This document shows positions 28,540 to 39,155 of a stretch of DNA of 64,000 nt, one piece after another. Position numbers and translations under genes: made by a program. A model generated the notes under the pieces. The model was not told where the DNA came from, made no database searches, and was given only the letters and a program-made list of their open reading frames with translations. Numbering within the stretch: position 1 is the first letter of the stretch; each line of letters opens with the position of its first letter. The DNA comes from Brasilonema sp. UFV-L1. Lineage in GTDB: Bacteria; Cyanobacteriota; Cyanobacteriia; Cyanobacteriales; Nostocaceae. The stretch spans positions 1-64,000 of the forward strand of contig NZ_QMEA01000137.1 of NCBI RefSeq assembly GCF_012912105.1, in the 5' to 3' direction.

Positions 28540-29715
28540 ATGAACCAGGCTAACAACGTACTCGAAAATATATATCAGCCTGATGACCTAGAAATAATAA
28601 ATCAGCCTGAGATTGAGTTAGAAGAACTCTTAATTGACGATGAAGAGGACTTACTGACAGGCGATGAAGGCGAACTCGATGAATTTTTAGAGCCTCAGTC
28701 TGATGAGGACGACGCAAAGTCTGGAAAAGCCGCTAAAGGGCGTCGTCGGTCTCAAAGCAAGAAAAAGCATTACACCGAAGATTCAATCCGGCTTTACTTG
28801 CAAGAAATAGGTCGAATTCGCCTGTTGCGTGCGGACGAAGAAATTGAATTGGCACGCAAGATTGCCGATTTACTGGAATTAGAGCGAGTGCGCGAAAAAC
28901 TTTCGCAGCAGTTAGCACGTGATCCTCGAGACAGTGAATGGGCAGAAGCGGTACAAATACCTTTGCCACAATTTCGCTATCGACTGCACATTGGTCGCAG
29001 AGCGAAAGACAAGATGGTGCAATCTAACCTGCGTCTTGTAGTCTCAATTGCTAAGAAGTATATGAATCGAGGCTTGTCTTTCCAAGACTTGATTCAAGAA
29101 GGTAGTCTCGGCTTGATTCGTGCAGCAGAAAAGTTTGATCACGAGAAAGGATACAAGTTTTCTACATACGCAACATGGTGGATTCGTCAAGCAATCACCC
29201 GTGCGATCGCTGACCAATCACGTACTATCCGCCTTCCGGTTCATCTGTACGAAACCATTTCCCGGATTAAGAAAACAACCAAGCTGCTTTCTCAAGAAAT
29301 GGGTCGCAAACCTACTGAAGAAGAAATAGCGACTCGCATGGAGATGACCATTGAGAAACTGCGGTTTATTGCAAAATCTGCACAACTGCCTATTTCACTA
29401 GAAACGCCTATTGGCAAAGAAGAAGATTCTCGACTGGGCGATTTTATTGAGTCTGATAGTGAAACACCAGAAGACCAAGTTTCTAAAAACCTGCTGCGAG
29501 AAGATCTCGAAAAAGTCCTCGATAGTCTTAGCCCTCGTGAAAGAGATGTTCTCAGATTGCGTTATGGGTTAGATGACGGTCGTATGAAGACCCTAGAAGA
29601 AATTGGACAAATTTTCAATGTGACTCGTGAACGAATTCGTCAAATTGAGGCTAAGGCGTTACGTAAGTTACGTCATCCAAATCGCAACAGCGTTCTTAAA
29701 GAGTACATCCGTTAG
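28540..29715 (+). CDS. sigA: principal (group 1) RNA polymerase sigma factor
   Basis: 391 residues. An acidic N-terminal extension (residues 1-75) precedes region 1.2 ([16 protein letters not shown]), region 2 ([58 protein letters not shown]), region 3, and region 4.2 ([21 protein letters not shown]). Length and the complete region 2.4 fit the cyanobacterial housekeeping SigA and not the shorter group 2 factors, although group 2 members are close relatives. AAGGAG lies about 20 bases upstream. It is monocistronic. Confidence 0.93.
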   Translation: MNQANNVLENIYQPDDLEIINQPEIELEELLIDDEEDLLTGDEGELDEFLEPQSDEDDAKSGKAAKGRRRSQSKKKHYTEDSIRLYLQEIGRIRLLRADEEIELARKIADLLELERVREKLSQQLARDPRDSEWAEAVQIPLPQFRYRLHIGRRAKDKMVQSNLRLVVSIAKKYMNRGLSFQDLIQEGSLGLIRAAEKFDHEKGYKFSTYATWWIRQAITRAIADQSRTIRLPVHLYETISRIKKTTKLLSQEMGRKPTEEEIATRMEMTIEKLRFIAKSAQLPISLETPIGKEEDSRLGDFIESDSETPEDQVSKNLLREDLEKVLDSLSPRERDVLRLRYGLDDGRMKTLEEIGQIFNVTRERIRQIEAKALRKLRHPNRNSVLKEYIR

Positions 29716-30136
29716 TCTTCTATTATATGTCATGAGTTATTGATTTTAGACAAATGACTCTCGCTTTCGTTCCTAAAGCATTAGGGACACACTGCATGAA
29801 ATTCTTAGCTCTTCCTCTAAAGAGATACAAAATTCAAAAAATCATTGAATTGTTTGAATTTTGATTGAATTTAAGAGAAATCTCAACTGAGGTTTCTCGA
29901 AGCTTTTTCCAGCAGGAGTTAAATCACATTTGTGTCTCTCCTAGTGTGGTTCCAATATGGTTGGTGATAAGCACGCTTAATAGAAACCCGGCTTCACAGA
30001 AGTTACCAGGTTTTTCTGAGCAACAATTTACGTTAACAGCAACTGTATTGAGTGTGGTCTTCCTAGGGCTTGAGCTAAATGTTGGTGCAAGCCTCCGCAG
30101 GACTTAAGCTAACAAAACTTCGATAGCATATTGTGA
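29716..30136. other. spacer downstream of sigA
   Basis: About 420 bases without a recognisable gene. An 80-residue open frame at 29865 has no family features. Part of this may be a sigA 3' untranslated region. Confidence 0.45.
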
Positions 30137-30170
30137 AAAAACCTGGAGTTGTGAAAACTTCCAGGTTTTT
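30137..30170. terminator. bidirectional terminator between sigA side and hli
   Basis: AAAAACCTGGA (30137-30147) pairs with TCCAGGTTTTT (30160-30170). A and T runs at both ends give a U-tract on either strand. It lies about 50 bases past the hli stop on the minus strand, so it most likely ends that transcript. Confidence 0.75.
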
Positions 30171-30218
30171 GCTTATTTATGTATGTATTTATGACTTAGC
30201 AATCTGTAGTCTTAAACC

Positions 30219-30398
30219 TTACAGGATGCCCCAGAAGTGTAAGAAACCTTGACCAGAAAACAGTTCAATGAAAGCGGCTGCTAGAAAGCCAATCATTGCT
30301 AGGCGACCGTTCCAAATTTCTGCTTGAGGTGTGAAACCCCAACGCCAGGTATTGCGGTCATCAGTTACGGGGATAGTAGCTTTTGTTGGGTTTGTCAT
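30219..30398 (-). CDS. hli: high-light-inducible (HLIP/SCP) protein
   Basis: 59 residues. The single transmembrane helix holds the chlorophyll-binding motif [20 protein letters not shown] (ExxNGRxAMxGF), the mark of one-helix CAB-like proteins. These bind chlorophyll and carotenoid and protect photosystem assembly in excess light. The ATG at 30398 has GGAG about 10 bases upstream; a GTG at 30407 is less likely. Light-stress induction is family knowledge, not seen here. Confidence 0.93.
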   Translation of the reverse strand: MTNPTKATIPVTDDRNTWRWGFTPQAEIWNGRLAMIGFLAAAFIELFSGQGFLHFWGIL

Positions 30399-30516
30399 AA
30401 CTGGCACTCCAAACTAAATTGTTTAAGGTTTGTTACCTTACGTAAATAAATATAACAAACATTTTGAAGAAGTGTCATGTTTTTTATGGCTTTGTTAAAA
30501 CTTCTCGATTTGTATC

Positions 30517-30618
30517 AGGACTTACGCAAAGAAACCTGGTTTTTACCAAAAATCATCTGTTTCGTAACCAAATACGAACTCACAAAACCAGTTTGGTGGC
30601 AGATGGTGCATAAGTCCT
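30517..30618. repeat. MITE-like element with AGGACTTACGCA ends
   Basis: AGGACTTACGCA (30517-30528) and TGCATAAGTCCT (30607-30618) are inverted with one mismatch, giving a 102-bp non-coding unit between hli and the topoisomerase gene. Elements with this end sequence are frequent in filamentous cyanobacteria. Confidence 0.7.
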
Positions 30619-30796
30619 ATGTAATTTTTTCGTAAAGTAAAAATCTTCAGGGTCATTGGCGCTTTCTAACAGCACTTGTTGCTTTTAGCTGCAACGCATT
30701 CATTCGCCAGCACGCCCAGGAGGGTTTTCCTCATGCTTATTCTGGCGTCCGCATCTTTAAGATGCGCCGTAGGCTTTCTACCCTTATCGCTGTAAG

Positions 30797-33349
30797 CTAA
30801 GCATGACTAGAGAGTTCGGTAACAATCATGATTTTTTCTTCGCGACTGAGTTGAAGGATATTTTCACCAGTGCCATCTTTGCTTAAAATTGGAATTGTTT
30901 CCACTTTCAGGCGTACCACTCTCTGGTGATTAGTAACCAGGACCACTTCAGCATCAGCAGTTGCTCGTACCATTCCTGCTAGTAAGTCAGTTTTACTAGT
31001 GAATTTAAAGGTTTGAGTTCCAATGTCACCCCGATTTGCTGCCCGCAAAGTACTCACAGGAATGCGTTTAGCGTATCCTAATTGAGTGACTAGTAACAGG
31101 TTTTCCTTTGTGCTTGAGGTCACACAACCAACCATTTCCTCTTGCTGGCGCACGCGTAAACCTTGCAGACCCATAGCAGCACGACCCATAATCGGGAGTT
31201 GATTGTCATTCACCTCAAACTTCAAGACTCGCCCACCCGAACTTGCTAAAACCAAATGTTCACCCCCAGTGGTGAACTGAGTACATAACAATTCATCGTC
31301 GTCTTTGAGTTTCAAGATAGTTATTCCACGACGAGTGAGGTTCGTCAATTCTGTCAGGGGTAGACGCTTAATTCTTCCTTGCTTAGTCAACAGAACAATC
31401 TCGCCATTTTCTGGATGATCCGGTAATACAAAGCGGTTAATCACACCTTCTTGAGCATCCTGCTGAGCAGAATTTGAAAGCAAAGTAATCAATGGTGTCC
31501 CCCTTGCAGAACGTCCACTGGTGGGAGGAATATCTACCACATTCACTGGGTAAACTTTGCCACCACTAGTGAGGATAAGCAACTCTTTTGCTGTGTCGGT
31601 CAACACACTTTGGATAATCGTGTCATTATCAGACGTACCATTGTCAGCTCTTGCCTTTCGGGATGAAGACCTCAGGCGTACATATCCCCGTTGGGTAAAC
31701 TCTAAAACCACATCTTCTGGTGGTACTTCCAAATTAGAATTTCTCGTTCCTAGGTTACCGCCTGGGAATGTGGATTTTAGACCCTCTGCTTCTTTGTCCC
31801 TTTGTCCCCTTGTCCCCTTGTCCCCTTGTCCCTTGGCTTCCTCCTCACTTATTACGCCTATCCTCGTCCGACGCTCATCACTGTATTTGCGCTTGAGCGA
31901 TCGCAAATCTTTTTTGAGTGACTTCAGTAATTCTCGTCTATCCTCTAGTAATCTTCGCAAGCTCTGAATTTGTTCATTGAGCTCGTCATGTTCTTTGTGT
32001 AAGTTTTGCTGTTCTAAATTGGTTAAGCGTCGCATTGGCATAGCCAAGATCGCATCCGCTTGCACCTCACTCATATCCAATCGGTTTTGCAAGCCAATTT
32101 TTGCCGTAGTACCATCAGCAGCGCTTCGTAAAATCTCTACAACCTCATCCAGATGAGACAGCGCTTTAAGTAAACCTTCAAGCAAATGCAGCCGACTTTC
32201 CGCCTTACCTAACTGATGAGAATAGCGGCGGTTCAGTGTTTGCTCTCGGAAACTCAAAAACTCCTGCAACAGTTGACGTAAGCTCAACTGACGCGGTTGT
32301 CCATCTACCAAACCGAGGAGAATCGCCCCAAAGTTACTTTGCAAGGCAGTTTGATGATACAAATTTTGGAGGACTTCTTGGGGATTGGTATCGCGTTTGA
32401 GCTCAATCACGACGCGCATTCCTTGGCGATCGCTCTCATCCCGCAGATCCGCAATTCCCGTTAGACGACCTTGATTCACCAGATCTGCGACTTTCTCAAT
32501 CCAGCCAGCCTTATTCACTTGATAAGGCAATTCCGTCACCACGATTGCTGTTCGCCGCTTGCTCCCCCTGCTTTGGGTAACTTCCTCCATTTGGGCAATT
32601 CCCCGCAGCACAATACTACCTCGCCCTGTGGTGTATGCTTCACGAATTCCTGCGTTACCAACAATTTCACCACCGGTGGGAAAATCTGGTCCGGGAATAA
32701 GTTCAAATAACTTTTCATCAGGTAACTCTGGGTTATCGATCAATGCTATTAACCCATCTATCACTTCTCCTAAGTTATGCGGTGGAATATTCGTCGCCAT
32801 CCCCACAGCAATACCAGAACTACCATTGAGCAAAAGAAATGGCAACTGTGCTGGCAATACAGTTGGTTCCTGCTGGGAATTATCGAAGTTACCGATAAAA
32901 TCCACCGTTTCTTCACCAATTTCCGTCAGCATTCCCTCATGGCTGATGGATGCGAGGCGCGTTTCTGTATAACGCATCGCTGCTGGCGGGTCATTATCCA
33001 CACTCCCGAAATTACCATGTCCTGCCAGTAGGGGATAGCGACTAGAAAAGTCCTGTACCAGTCTGACTAAGGCATCATACACTGCTTGGTCACCGTGGGG
33101 GTGATACTTACCTAGCACATCTCCTACCACACGCGCACACTTACGGTAGGGTCGATCCGGTGTCAGCCCCAATTCGTGCATTGCATACAAAATGCGTCGG
33201 TGAACTGGCTTTAAGCCATCTCGCACATCTGGTAACGCCCGCCCGACAATGACACTCATGGCATATTCGAGATAAGACCGTTGCATCTCGGTATGCAAGG
33301 CTGTGGTGATGACCTGTCCCTCACAGAGAAGGTTTAACTGTTTTGCCAT
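30797..33349 (-). CDS. type IIA topoisomerase subunit A (GyrA/ParC-like)
   Basis: 850 residues. The breakage-rejoining domain has [45 protein letters not shown] and the catalytic tyrosine in [10 protein letters not shown]. The C-terminal beta-pinwheel repeats (residues about 540-840) are present, but no QRRGGKG GyrA box is visible; the equivalent place reads [13 protein letters not shown]. Cyanobacteria usually have two A-type subunits, and lack of a clean box makes ParC-like function possible. Between EEAKG and [13 protein letters not shown] is an insertion of about 38 residues made of repeats (see 31745-31835). The start MAKQLNLL has a clear ATG. Confidence 0.88.
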   Translation of the reverse strand: MAKQLNLLCEGQVITTALHTEMQRSYLEYAMSVIVGRALPDVRDGLKPVHRRILYAMHELGLTPDRPYRKCARVVGDVLGKYHPHGDQAVYDALVRLVQDFSSRYPLLAGHGNFGSVDNDPPAAMRYTETRLASISHEGMLTEIGEETVDFIGNFDNSQQEPTVLPAQLPFLLLNGSSGIAVGMATNIPPHNLGEVIDGLIALIDNPELPDEKLFELIPGPDFPTGGEIVGNAGIREAYTTGRGSIVLRGIAQMEEVTQSRGSKRRTAIVVTELPYQVNKAGWIEKVADLVNQGRLTGIADLRDESDRQGMRVVIELKRDTNPQEVLQNLYHQTALQSNFGAILLGLVDGQPRQLSLRQLLQEFLSFREQTLNRRYSHQLGKAESRLHLLEGLLKALSHLDEVVEILRSAADGTTAKIGLQNRLDMSEVQADAILAMPMRRLTNLEQQNLHKEHDELNEQIQSLRRLLEDRRELLKSLKKDLRSLKRKYSDERRTRIGVISEEEAKGQGDKGTRGQRDKEAEGLKSTFPGGNLGTRNSNLEVPPEDVVLEFTQRGYVRLRSSSRKARADNGTSDNDTIIQSVLTDTAKELLILTSGGKVYPVNVVDIPPTSGRSARGTPLITLLSNSAQQDAQEGVINRFVLPDHPENGEIVLLTKQGRIKRLPLTELTNLTRRGITILKLKDDDELLCTQFTTGGEHLVLASSGGRVLKFEVNDNQLPIMGRAAMGLQGLRVRQQEEMVGCVTSSTKENLLLVTQLGYAKRIPVSTLRAANRGDIGTQTFKFTSKTDLLAGMVRATADAEVVLVTNHQRVVRLKVETIPILSKDGTGENILQLSREEKIMIVTELSSHA
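31745..31835. repeat. repeat insertion inside the topoisomerase A gene
   Basis: CGTTCCTAGG/CCTGGGAATG (31745-31754, 31761-31770) is the first hairpin of the double-hairpin repeat seen at 9015. It is followed by an octamer array of GTCCCCTT type (about 31797-31835). The whole segment is read in frame on the minus strand as [18 protein letters not shown] and [10 protein letters not shown], at the junction between the catalytic and C-terminal domains. Confidence 0.85.
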
Positions 33350-33604
33350 GAGTTTTTTCCCTAAATTTCTACTACACAGAATTTGCCGTTAATGAAGACT
33401 GCAGCAACCACAGCATAACGGATGAAATACTTTTCATTACACAATCTTGATAGTCACAGGATAGAAAGCAGTAGTATCCTTGTTGACGAAGATTTATATT
33501 GATTATTTCAAATAAAGCACACAAGGTTTTCATGATTGTGGTACTCTCCCCTTCACTGACCTGTGTGCCTCTAGTTAAAATAAGCACATCCTAGTGAAAT
33601 TCTC

Positions 33605-34009
33605 ATGAAAACTGTTTTGATTGTCGAAGATGATCTGATTAATGCTCGCGTTTTTTCCAAAATCTTGACTAAGCGAGGTGGCTTGGAGGTAAAACATACT
33701 GAAAATGTAGAAGAAGTTATCAAAATTGCCCAATCGGGAGAAGTTGACATTATCTTAATGGATGTTTCTCTGTCAAAAAGTGTTTACCAAGGTAAGTCTG
33801 TTGATGGTATCAAAATTACACAAATGTTAAAAGCTGACCCGCAAACAGCTATCTTACCTATTATTTTGGTAACCGCACACGCTATGGAAGGCGATCGCGA
33901 GAACTTTCTTAAACAAAGTGGTGCTGATGGCTACATCTCTAAGCCGATTGTGGACCATCAACAGTTTGTTGACCAGATCCTGGCACTGCTACCAAAACAG
34001 AACAACTAA
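33605..34009 (+). CDS. single-domain response regulator (CheY/DivK-like)
   Basis: 134 residues, one receiver domain. VLIVEDDLINARVF gives the acidic pair, IILMDVSLS the phosphoacceptor aspartate (about residue 58), VTAHAMEGD the Ser/Thr switch position and YISKPI the lysine. It has no output domain, so it probably relays phosphate or binds a partner. No histidine kinase is adjacent. The SVYQGKSVDG segment after the aspartate is a little longer than in CheY. Confidence 0.92.
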   Translation: MKTVLIVEDDLINARVFSKILTKRGGLEVKHTENVEEVIKIAQSGEVDIILMDVSLSKSVYQGKSVDGIKITQMLKADPQTAILPIILVTAHAMEGDRENFLKQSGADGYISKPIVDHQQFVDQILALLPKQNN

Positions 34010-34446
34010 ACGCACCATTTGAAACAAAAAAAATGTTTCCCTCATGGTAAACACCACTTAGGACATTTCCATAGTAGTGTCCTTGACTTAAGAACAGACC
34101 TGGAACAGTAGCCCAATCACAATACGTGTGCAGGACTACTGTTTCTTGAACAGAATAATATATATGTACTATTAGATGCAATTTTGAGCAAGTGGTTATG
34201 AAGGACAAAGCAATTCAAAATATGGCTGTTGGTGCCACGCGCTACACGCTTGACGCATTCACCCATTAGAAGTCTCTGCCTCACTAGCTGCTCAAACATA
34301 TGCCCTACGGGCACGCTACGCAAACAAAATTTAAAATTATAAATTCAAATTTTTTCTCACTGTGTGAATAAGCGAATTTCTCCGTAAGCGCAGCGTGCCC
34401 GAAAGAGCTTACGAGATTTTCCTCATCCCTAAGACTTCCCTGCCCT
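34010..34446. other. spacer with GC-rich repeat words
   Basis: About 440 bases with no recognisable gene. TGCCCTACGGGCACGCTACGC near 34301 and CGTAAGCGCAGCGTGCCCG near 34383 are repeat words common in cyanobacterial spacers. Open frames here have no family features. Confidence 0.45.
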
Positions 34447-35337
34447 CTATTGTGGAATACTCCGTTGCCTGGTGGTAGAATTTGAAGGTTCTTCACGTTG
34501 CTGGAGAGCAGCTTGAATGCCAGGTAATTCTAAGAATTTTTTTGTATCAGACAGCAGGCGTGTACCCCAAAGATTTTGTTTAAGAAAATCTAAATCAGCA
34601 TAACGCTCATCAATACGGATAGCAGCTTGTCCCATTGCTAGACCTTGTGCGCGATCGCCTTTAGCATATAAAGCGACTGCCAATGCTAGTAAAGGTTCTG
34701 CCGCTTGTTTTTCAATACTCACAGCGTCTTGCCATTGCTTCATTGCACCCTGGACATCACCCTGTTCGTACAAAATTAATCCAACATTATTAATGGCGGG
34801 CCAGAATTTTTTATCAAAGGAAACAGCTTTTTTATACAAGGCGATCGCGTCTGGAAGTTTCCTCAACATATAGTAAGCATTAGCCAAATCAAACAATCCC
34901 TCTGGATCATTGGGTTTAAACTTCAAACCTTGTTGGTAGTAACTCACCGCCTCTTGGTACTTTTGCTGCTGAAAGTAAGCAGAACCCAAAGCCAACTGAA
35001 CATCGCCATTTTTTGGATTGAGAGATTGTGCCTTTTTCAGAGCATTAATACCTTCATCCAATTTTTTAGTTTGTACATACAAACCACCCAACAGAAACCA
35101 CACTTTCTCGTTCTTAGGAGCTAGTTGTGATGCTAACCTAGCTCTTGGTAGAGCGAGTTCATACTGTTGAAACTGCGCGAGTTGTGCTGCTTCCTTTGCC
35201 AGACTTAACCCTTGCTGTTCCAACTTCACTGCATCAAGTTGCAGTGTATGAGGAATCAGTGCTTGTGCATTTGTGGGTTGAGGTATACACAAACCACAAA
35301 CAATCAAAAGAGAAATCAAACCAATTCGTTTAGGCAC
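34447..35337 (-). CDS. secreted TPR-repeat protein
   Basis: About 296 residues starting at GTG (35337), chosen because AGAGG lies about 8 bases upstream and a signal peptide (RIGLISLLIVCGLCIPQPTNAQA) begins at once. At least five tetratricopeptide repeats follow (KVWFLLGGLYVQTKKLDEGI, DVQLALGSAYFQQQKYQEAV, GLFDLANAYYMLRKLPDAI and others), spanning residues about 60-240. TPR proteins are scaffolds for protein complexes; this one would be periplasmic. The C-terminus is Ser/Thr/Gln-rich. Confidence 0.85.
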   Translation of the reverse strand: MPKRIGLISLLIVCGLCIPQPTNAQALIPHTLQLDAVKLEQQGLSLAKEAAQLAQFQQYELALPRARLASQLAPKNEKVWFLLGGLYVQTKKLDEGINALKKAQSLNPKNGDVQLALGSAYFQQQKYQEAVSYYQQGLKFKPNDPEGLFDLANAYYMLRKLPDAIALYKKAVSFDKKFWPAINNVGLILYEQGDVQGAMKQWQDAVSIEKQAAEPLLALAVALYAKGDRAQGLAMGQAAIRIDERYADLDFLKQNLWGTRLLSDTKKFLELPGIQAALQQREEPSNSTTRQRSIPQ

Positions 35338-36204
35338 ACTACCGCCTCTTTGCCAAGAATGAAACAATACTTTCAGTTAGCTTAAACGATTTCCCCAGTT
35401 GACGACAGCAAAATTTTACAAACAAGAGCACAGAAGAATTTAGGATATTTCCTGCGGATACACTAGAAGCTCTTCTTGAGGAGAGAGTGCGCCTTTGGAG
35501 GTTTCCGCGCCAGCGCGCGTTGTGCAAACAGAAGTTGGAGTGCTGGCTTTGTGTGCTCGAATCTATGTCGCTTCATTTTCCATAGACATGGACAACCACT
35601 AAATCGTTTCACTTTAAGGTTGGAACATGATGGGCAAGCACTTGGGTTGCACCAGGGAAGAGTAAGCAGGGGAAGTGAAATATATCAGGATTTTCGTGAA
35701 AGGATATAACAATGTCCGCCCTTGCCAGTACTTGATAAGGTATTGAGCCAATTTCCGATACTCTATTTACCAAGTCCCTAGCCCTGAAAGGGCGGCTGCG
35801 CCAACGGGACGGGGGTAAGGGTGGGCATTTTGACCAAGATTGCCCGGTAATGTCCACGGAGTTCCCCCTCCCTCCTCTTTTAAGGGGAAGAGAAAAAAAA
35901 GATGTGTTTTCAAACGAAAGTAAGGCGAAAAAACACGGTATCCTTGTTTAAAACTCCATCCCGCGCCTGGTGGAGTCCCCTACACCCTTATACCCCTATT
36001 CCCCTACACCCCTAGTTATCAAGAAAGCCCCAGCCTTGGGATAGCTAACTCGCAGGAAGACAAAGGAACGCATTTTTAACGAAACCGTTACTTTTGTCCT
36101 GTATAAATTTGGGACTTTTGTTCCATGTTATTTATCAAAGAGATTTCTATGATGAAATTGTAAGACATAGACTGATTTAGATTTTTAAATTTATAGGATA
36201 GTGC
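35338..36204. other. gene-poor spacer with CCCCTA-rich tract
   Basis: About 870 bases. I see no gene. A CCCCTACACC/CCCCTATTCC tract lies at about 35980-36013, and a CCCTCC-rich tract near 35866. The end of the region holds the promoter of the small lipoprotein gene. Confidence 0.45.
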
Positions 36205-36657
36205 ATGAAATTAAAATTCTTTCCTATACTTGTTGTGACTCTGACTTCAATTTCTATAATTGCAACTGCATGTCAAAGTCCAAAAGCTGAGACGCCAAGT
36301 TCTTCTGAACCCAATGCTCAAGCTCAAAATGTGAGAATGAAAGACTTTCCTGTTCCACCAGGTTTAGAGTTAACACAAGAGCAAAAAACTAAATTAACAG
36401 AAGTTCAACAAAGTACTCGTTCCAAGATTGAAAGCATTCTGACACAAGAGCAAAAAGAACAGCTAAAAGTTGCAGTTGAACAAAACAAAGACCAACGAGG
36501 AGTCTTACAAAATTTAAATCTGTCATCTGAGCAGAAGACACAAATACAGGAAATTATGCAGTCTCAACGTGAGCAACTCTCAAACATTTTCACGTCAGAA
36601 CAAAAGCAACAACTGCAACAACTGCGTCAAGAAAAACCATTCCCTGATGCTCCTTGA
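36205..36657 (+). CDS. Spy/CpxP-like small lipoprotein
   Basis: 150 residues. The signal ends ISIIATAC (lipobox, Cys about residue 23). After a Ser/Glu linker come three similar helical units with LTQEQKTKLTEVQQ, LTQEQKEQL and LSSEQKTQIQEIMQ; the LTxEQ motif resembles the LTxxQ motif of Spy/CpxP periplasmic chaperones. Glutamine content is very high. It would be membrane-anchored in the envelope. Function as a chaperone or stress sensor is inferred from motif only. The next gene, also exported, starts 87 bases downstream. Confidence 0.7.
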   Translation: MKLKFFPILVVTLTSISIIATACQSPKAETPSSSEPNAQAQNVRMKDFPVPPGLELTQEQKTKLTEVQQSTRSKIESILTQEQKEQLKVAVEQNKDQRGVLQNLNLSSEQKTQIQEIMQSQREQLSNIFTSEQKQQLQQLRQEKPFPDAP

Positions 36658-36744
36658 TTGCACCATCAGCTGAGTGCTTAGTGAAATCAGAAAAACTTTT
36701 CATCATCTTTCAACTTGTTCTTTAACAATAAAGGAGGCACTTTT

Positions 36745-37143
36745 ATGTTTCGACAACGCCATGTATTTCTTGTCGTAGCAACAGCTATAGTACTTGTTCC
36801 AAGTTTATTCGCTAACCCTGCAAATGCACAGAGGAGAGATTATATTGTAGATGAACGCCCAGAAGTTATCCCGCCTCCTCTTCGTAGAGACAATCGTGGT
36901 TGGGATCGTGACGATGAACCAAAGCCGAGAACAGTCAAACTTCGTAATGGTGACATCAGGCTTCCTAATGGGGATGTTGTTCCTGCTAAGAAGATACGCA
37001 AACTTCATAGAGGTTACGTCAGACTTCCCAATGGAGATGTTGTCATTCCCGATGGAGATGTTGTTCCTACAAGAAGAGTTGTAGAACTTCCTAATGGGGA
37101 CATCAGACTTCCCAACGGGGAAATCGTTAGAAGAGATGATTAG
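36745..37143 (+). CDS. exported protein with LPNGD repeats
   Basis: 132 residues from an ATG with perfect AAGGAGG at 36731-36737. A signal peptide ends FANPANAQ near residue 31. The mature part carries four or five copies of a short unit, RLPNGDVV / ELPNGDIRLPNGE, like a small beta-repeat. I do not recognise a family. The neighbour upstream is an exported lipoprotein on the same strand, so the pair may act together in the envelope. Confidence 0.75.
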   Translation: MFRQRHVFLVVATAIVLVPSLFANPANAQRRDYIVDERPEVIPPPLRRDNRGWDRDDEPKPRTVKLRNGDIRLPNGDVVPAKKIRKLHRGYVRLPNGDVVIPDGDVVPTRRVVELPNGDIRLPNGEIVRRDD

Positions 37144-37682
37144 AATTGTGCAAATCTAAAGAATTCTAACTCGTGTAAAGTATATGCATGCGGCAATGCC
37201 ACAGTATTGCCGTGTCCTTACAAACAATACGGTACCTTTAAGCAATTCTGTGTCTGTACAGTCGTTGAGTACGGATATTTTTAATGACAAGTTTGTCCTG
37301 ATTCATTCATAAAGTAGTGATTTGAAAAGTGCTAAATTATGCATATAAAAAAGTAAAAATAACTGGCAGATGTCGGGATGGAGGTGCAATTTTACTTTCA
37401 TCCTTGCTGTTTTTGTACAATAATCACAACTGATGCAAAATGCATTGTGTCCATAATACCTGGAAAAGTCACCCATTCAGGTGAAGTCACAAATGAGCAT
37501 AAAGTCGTATTGTGAAGGAAGATTAAGCAACTGTGATCTTACATATTCATTTGTTGCTGATTTATTCATCACTCTATTTTTTTCATGATGACTCATTCCA
37601 AAAATTATAAAAACTCCAAATTATCTATTGTCACTCTTTCACTGAAAAACAATCAGTAAAGTTATTTTCATGACAAGCTATT
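37144..37682. other. 540-bp spacer before the exporter operon
   Basis: AT-rich with no gene recognised. CGGCAAT/ATTGCCG (about 37191-37213) is a small hairpin close to the GGCACAGCAATGC-type repeat. The exporter promoter probably lies in the last 150 bases. Confidence 0.45.
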
Positions 37683-39155
37683 ATGACTACATACTTAGAA
37701 ATTCCGGTAATTGGTAAAAAAGTTAAGCACCCAGTACGCTGGTTCATTGGTTTAGCAGCAGCTGGGATGTTAGTTATTGGTGCAACCACAACATACACAG
37801 TTGTGAATCGAGGAACAAGCAAACAAGACATAGCTGCACTGACTATCCCAGTGGAAGCCAAAGATGTCACTTTGCGAATTTCTGCTAGTGGTAAGGTGCA
37901 GCCTGTTCAGAGCGTAAATATCAGCCCGAAAAACTCTGGAACTCTGGTAGAGTTGTTTGTTGAGCAAGGCGATAAAGTTAAGCAAGGGCAAATTCTTGCC
38001 AAGATGGACAGCGCAGATATTCAAGCACGAATCACTGAAGCTCGTGCAAATCTAGCACAGAACCAAGCACAGTTACAGCAAACCTTGGCTGGGAATCGTC
38101 CTCAAGAAATCGCTCAAGCAAAAGCACGTTTAGCACAAGCAGAGGCGCAGCTTGCTTTGGCGCGTGCAGGTAATCGTCCTCAAGAAATTGCCCAAGCACA
38201 AGCTCAAGTGGACTCAGCTCAAGCAAAAGCGAACTATACAAGCGAACAAGTCAAGCGTTATCAATACCTTTACCAGCAGGGGGCGGAAAAAAAACAATTA
38301 CTCGACCAAGCCATTAGTGAAGATAATGCTGCTAAGGCGAGTTTAATAGAAGCTCAAAAACGACTCTCTCTACAACAAAGTGGGACTCGTTCTGAAGAAA
38401 TTGCTCAAAAAGAAGCAGCTGTTACTGAATCACAAGAAGCTTTGCGACTATCCCAAGCAGGTTCTCGCCCTGAAGAAATTGCCCAACGTAAAGCAGCTGT
38501 TGCTGCTGCTCAAGCTAAATTAAAAACAGAGCAAGTCAATTTAGACAATACAATTATCCGTGCTCCTTTTTCCGGAGTTATCACGCAGAAGTACGCCAAC
38601 ATTGGTGCATATGTTACACCGACAACTTCAGCTTCTTCCAGTGCCTCGGCAACTTCTAGCTCAGTTGTTGCTCTAGCACGTGGCTTAGAAGTTTTGGCGA
38701 GTGTTCCGGAAGCTGATATAGGCAGAATCAAACAAGGGCAACAAGTAGAAATTGTCGCTGATGCCTATCCTGACCAAGTTTTTAAAGGTCATGTCCGCTT
38801 GATCGCTCCTGAAGCAGTAAAGGAAGAAGGCGTTACATTATTCCAAGTACGAGTTGCAATTGATACTGGTCTAGACAAACTGCGTTCTGGCTTGAACGTG
38901 GACATGACCTTTTTAGGTGACAAAGTACAAGATGCTTTACTCGTGCCAACTGTAGCAATTGTGACAGAAAAAGGAAACACAGGTGTGTTGGTACCAGATG
39001 CAAAGAATAAACCTCAGTTTCGCCCGATCACAATTGGAGCACAAGTCAAAGACCAAACTCAAATTTTAGAGGGAGTTAAAATTGGCGATCGCATATTCCT
39101 CAATCCGCCTACAGAGTACATGATGCAGAAGAAGCTAGAACAGATGAAGAAATGA
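37683..39155 (+). CDS. HlyD/MacA-type membrane fusion protein
   Basis: 490 residues. One N-terminal membrane helix (about residues 18-40) anchors it; the lipoyl halves are VQSVNISPKNSGTLVELFVEQGDKVKQG and IIRAPFSGVITQKYANIG. Between them is a long coiled coil with repeats of AGNRPQEIAQAKARLAQAEAQL type, four copies. The C-terminal beta-barrel and IGAQVKDQTQILEGVKIGDRI complete it. It would link the MacB permease next door to an outer-membrane channel. Its stop overlaps the permease start (ATGA). Confidence 0.9.
   Translation: MTTYLEIPVIGKKVKHPVRWFIGLAAAGMLVIGATTTYTVVNRGTSKQDIAALTIPVEAKDVTLRISASGKVQPVQSVNISPKNSGTLVELFVEQGDKVKQGQILAKMDSADIQARITEARANLAQNQAQLQQTLAGNRPQEIAQAKARLAQAEAQLALARAGNRPQEIAQAQAQVDSAQAKANYTSEQVKRYQYLYQQGAEKKQLLDQAISEDNAAKASLIEAQKRLSLQQSGTRSEEIAQKEAAVTESQEALRLSQAGSRPEEIAQRKAAVAAAQAKLKTEQVNLDNTIIRAPFSGVITQKYANIGAYVTPTTSASSSASATSSSVVALARGLEVLASVPEADIGRIKQGQQVEIVADAYPDQVFKGHVRLIAPEAVKEEGVTLFQVRVAIDTGLDKLRSGLNVDMTFLGDKVQDALLVPTVAIVTEKGNTGVLVPDAKNKPQFRPITIGAQVKDQTQILEGVKIGDRIFLNPPTEYMMQKKLEQMKK

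Noticed and set aside
31557-32972. Several 80-137-codon plus-strand frames inside the topoisomerase A gene
   Set aside because: They lie opposite a clear, conserved gene and have no domain features.
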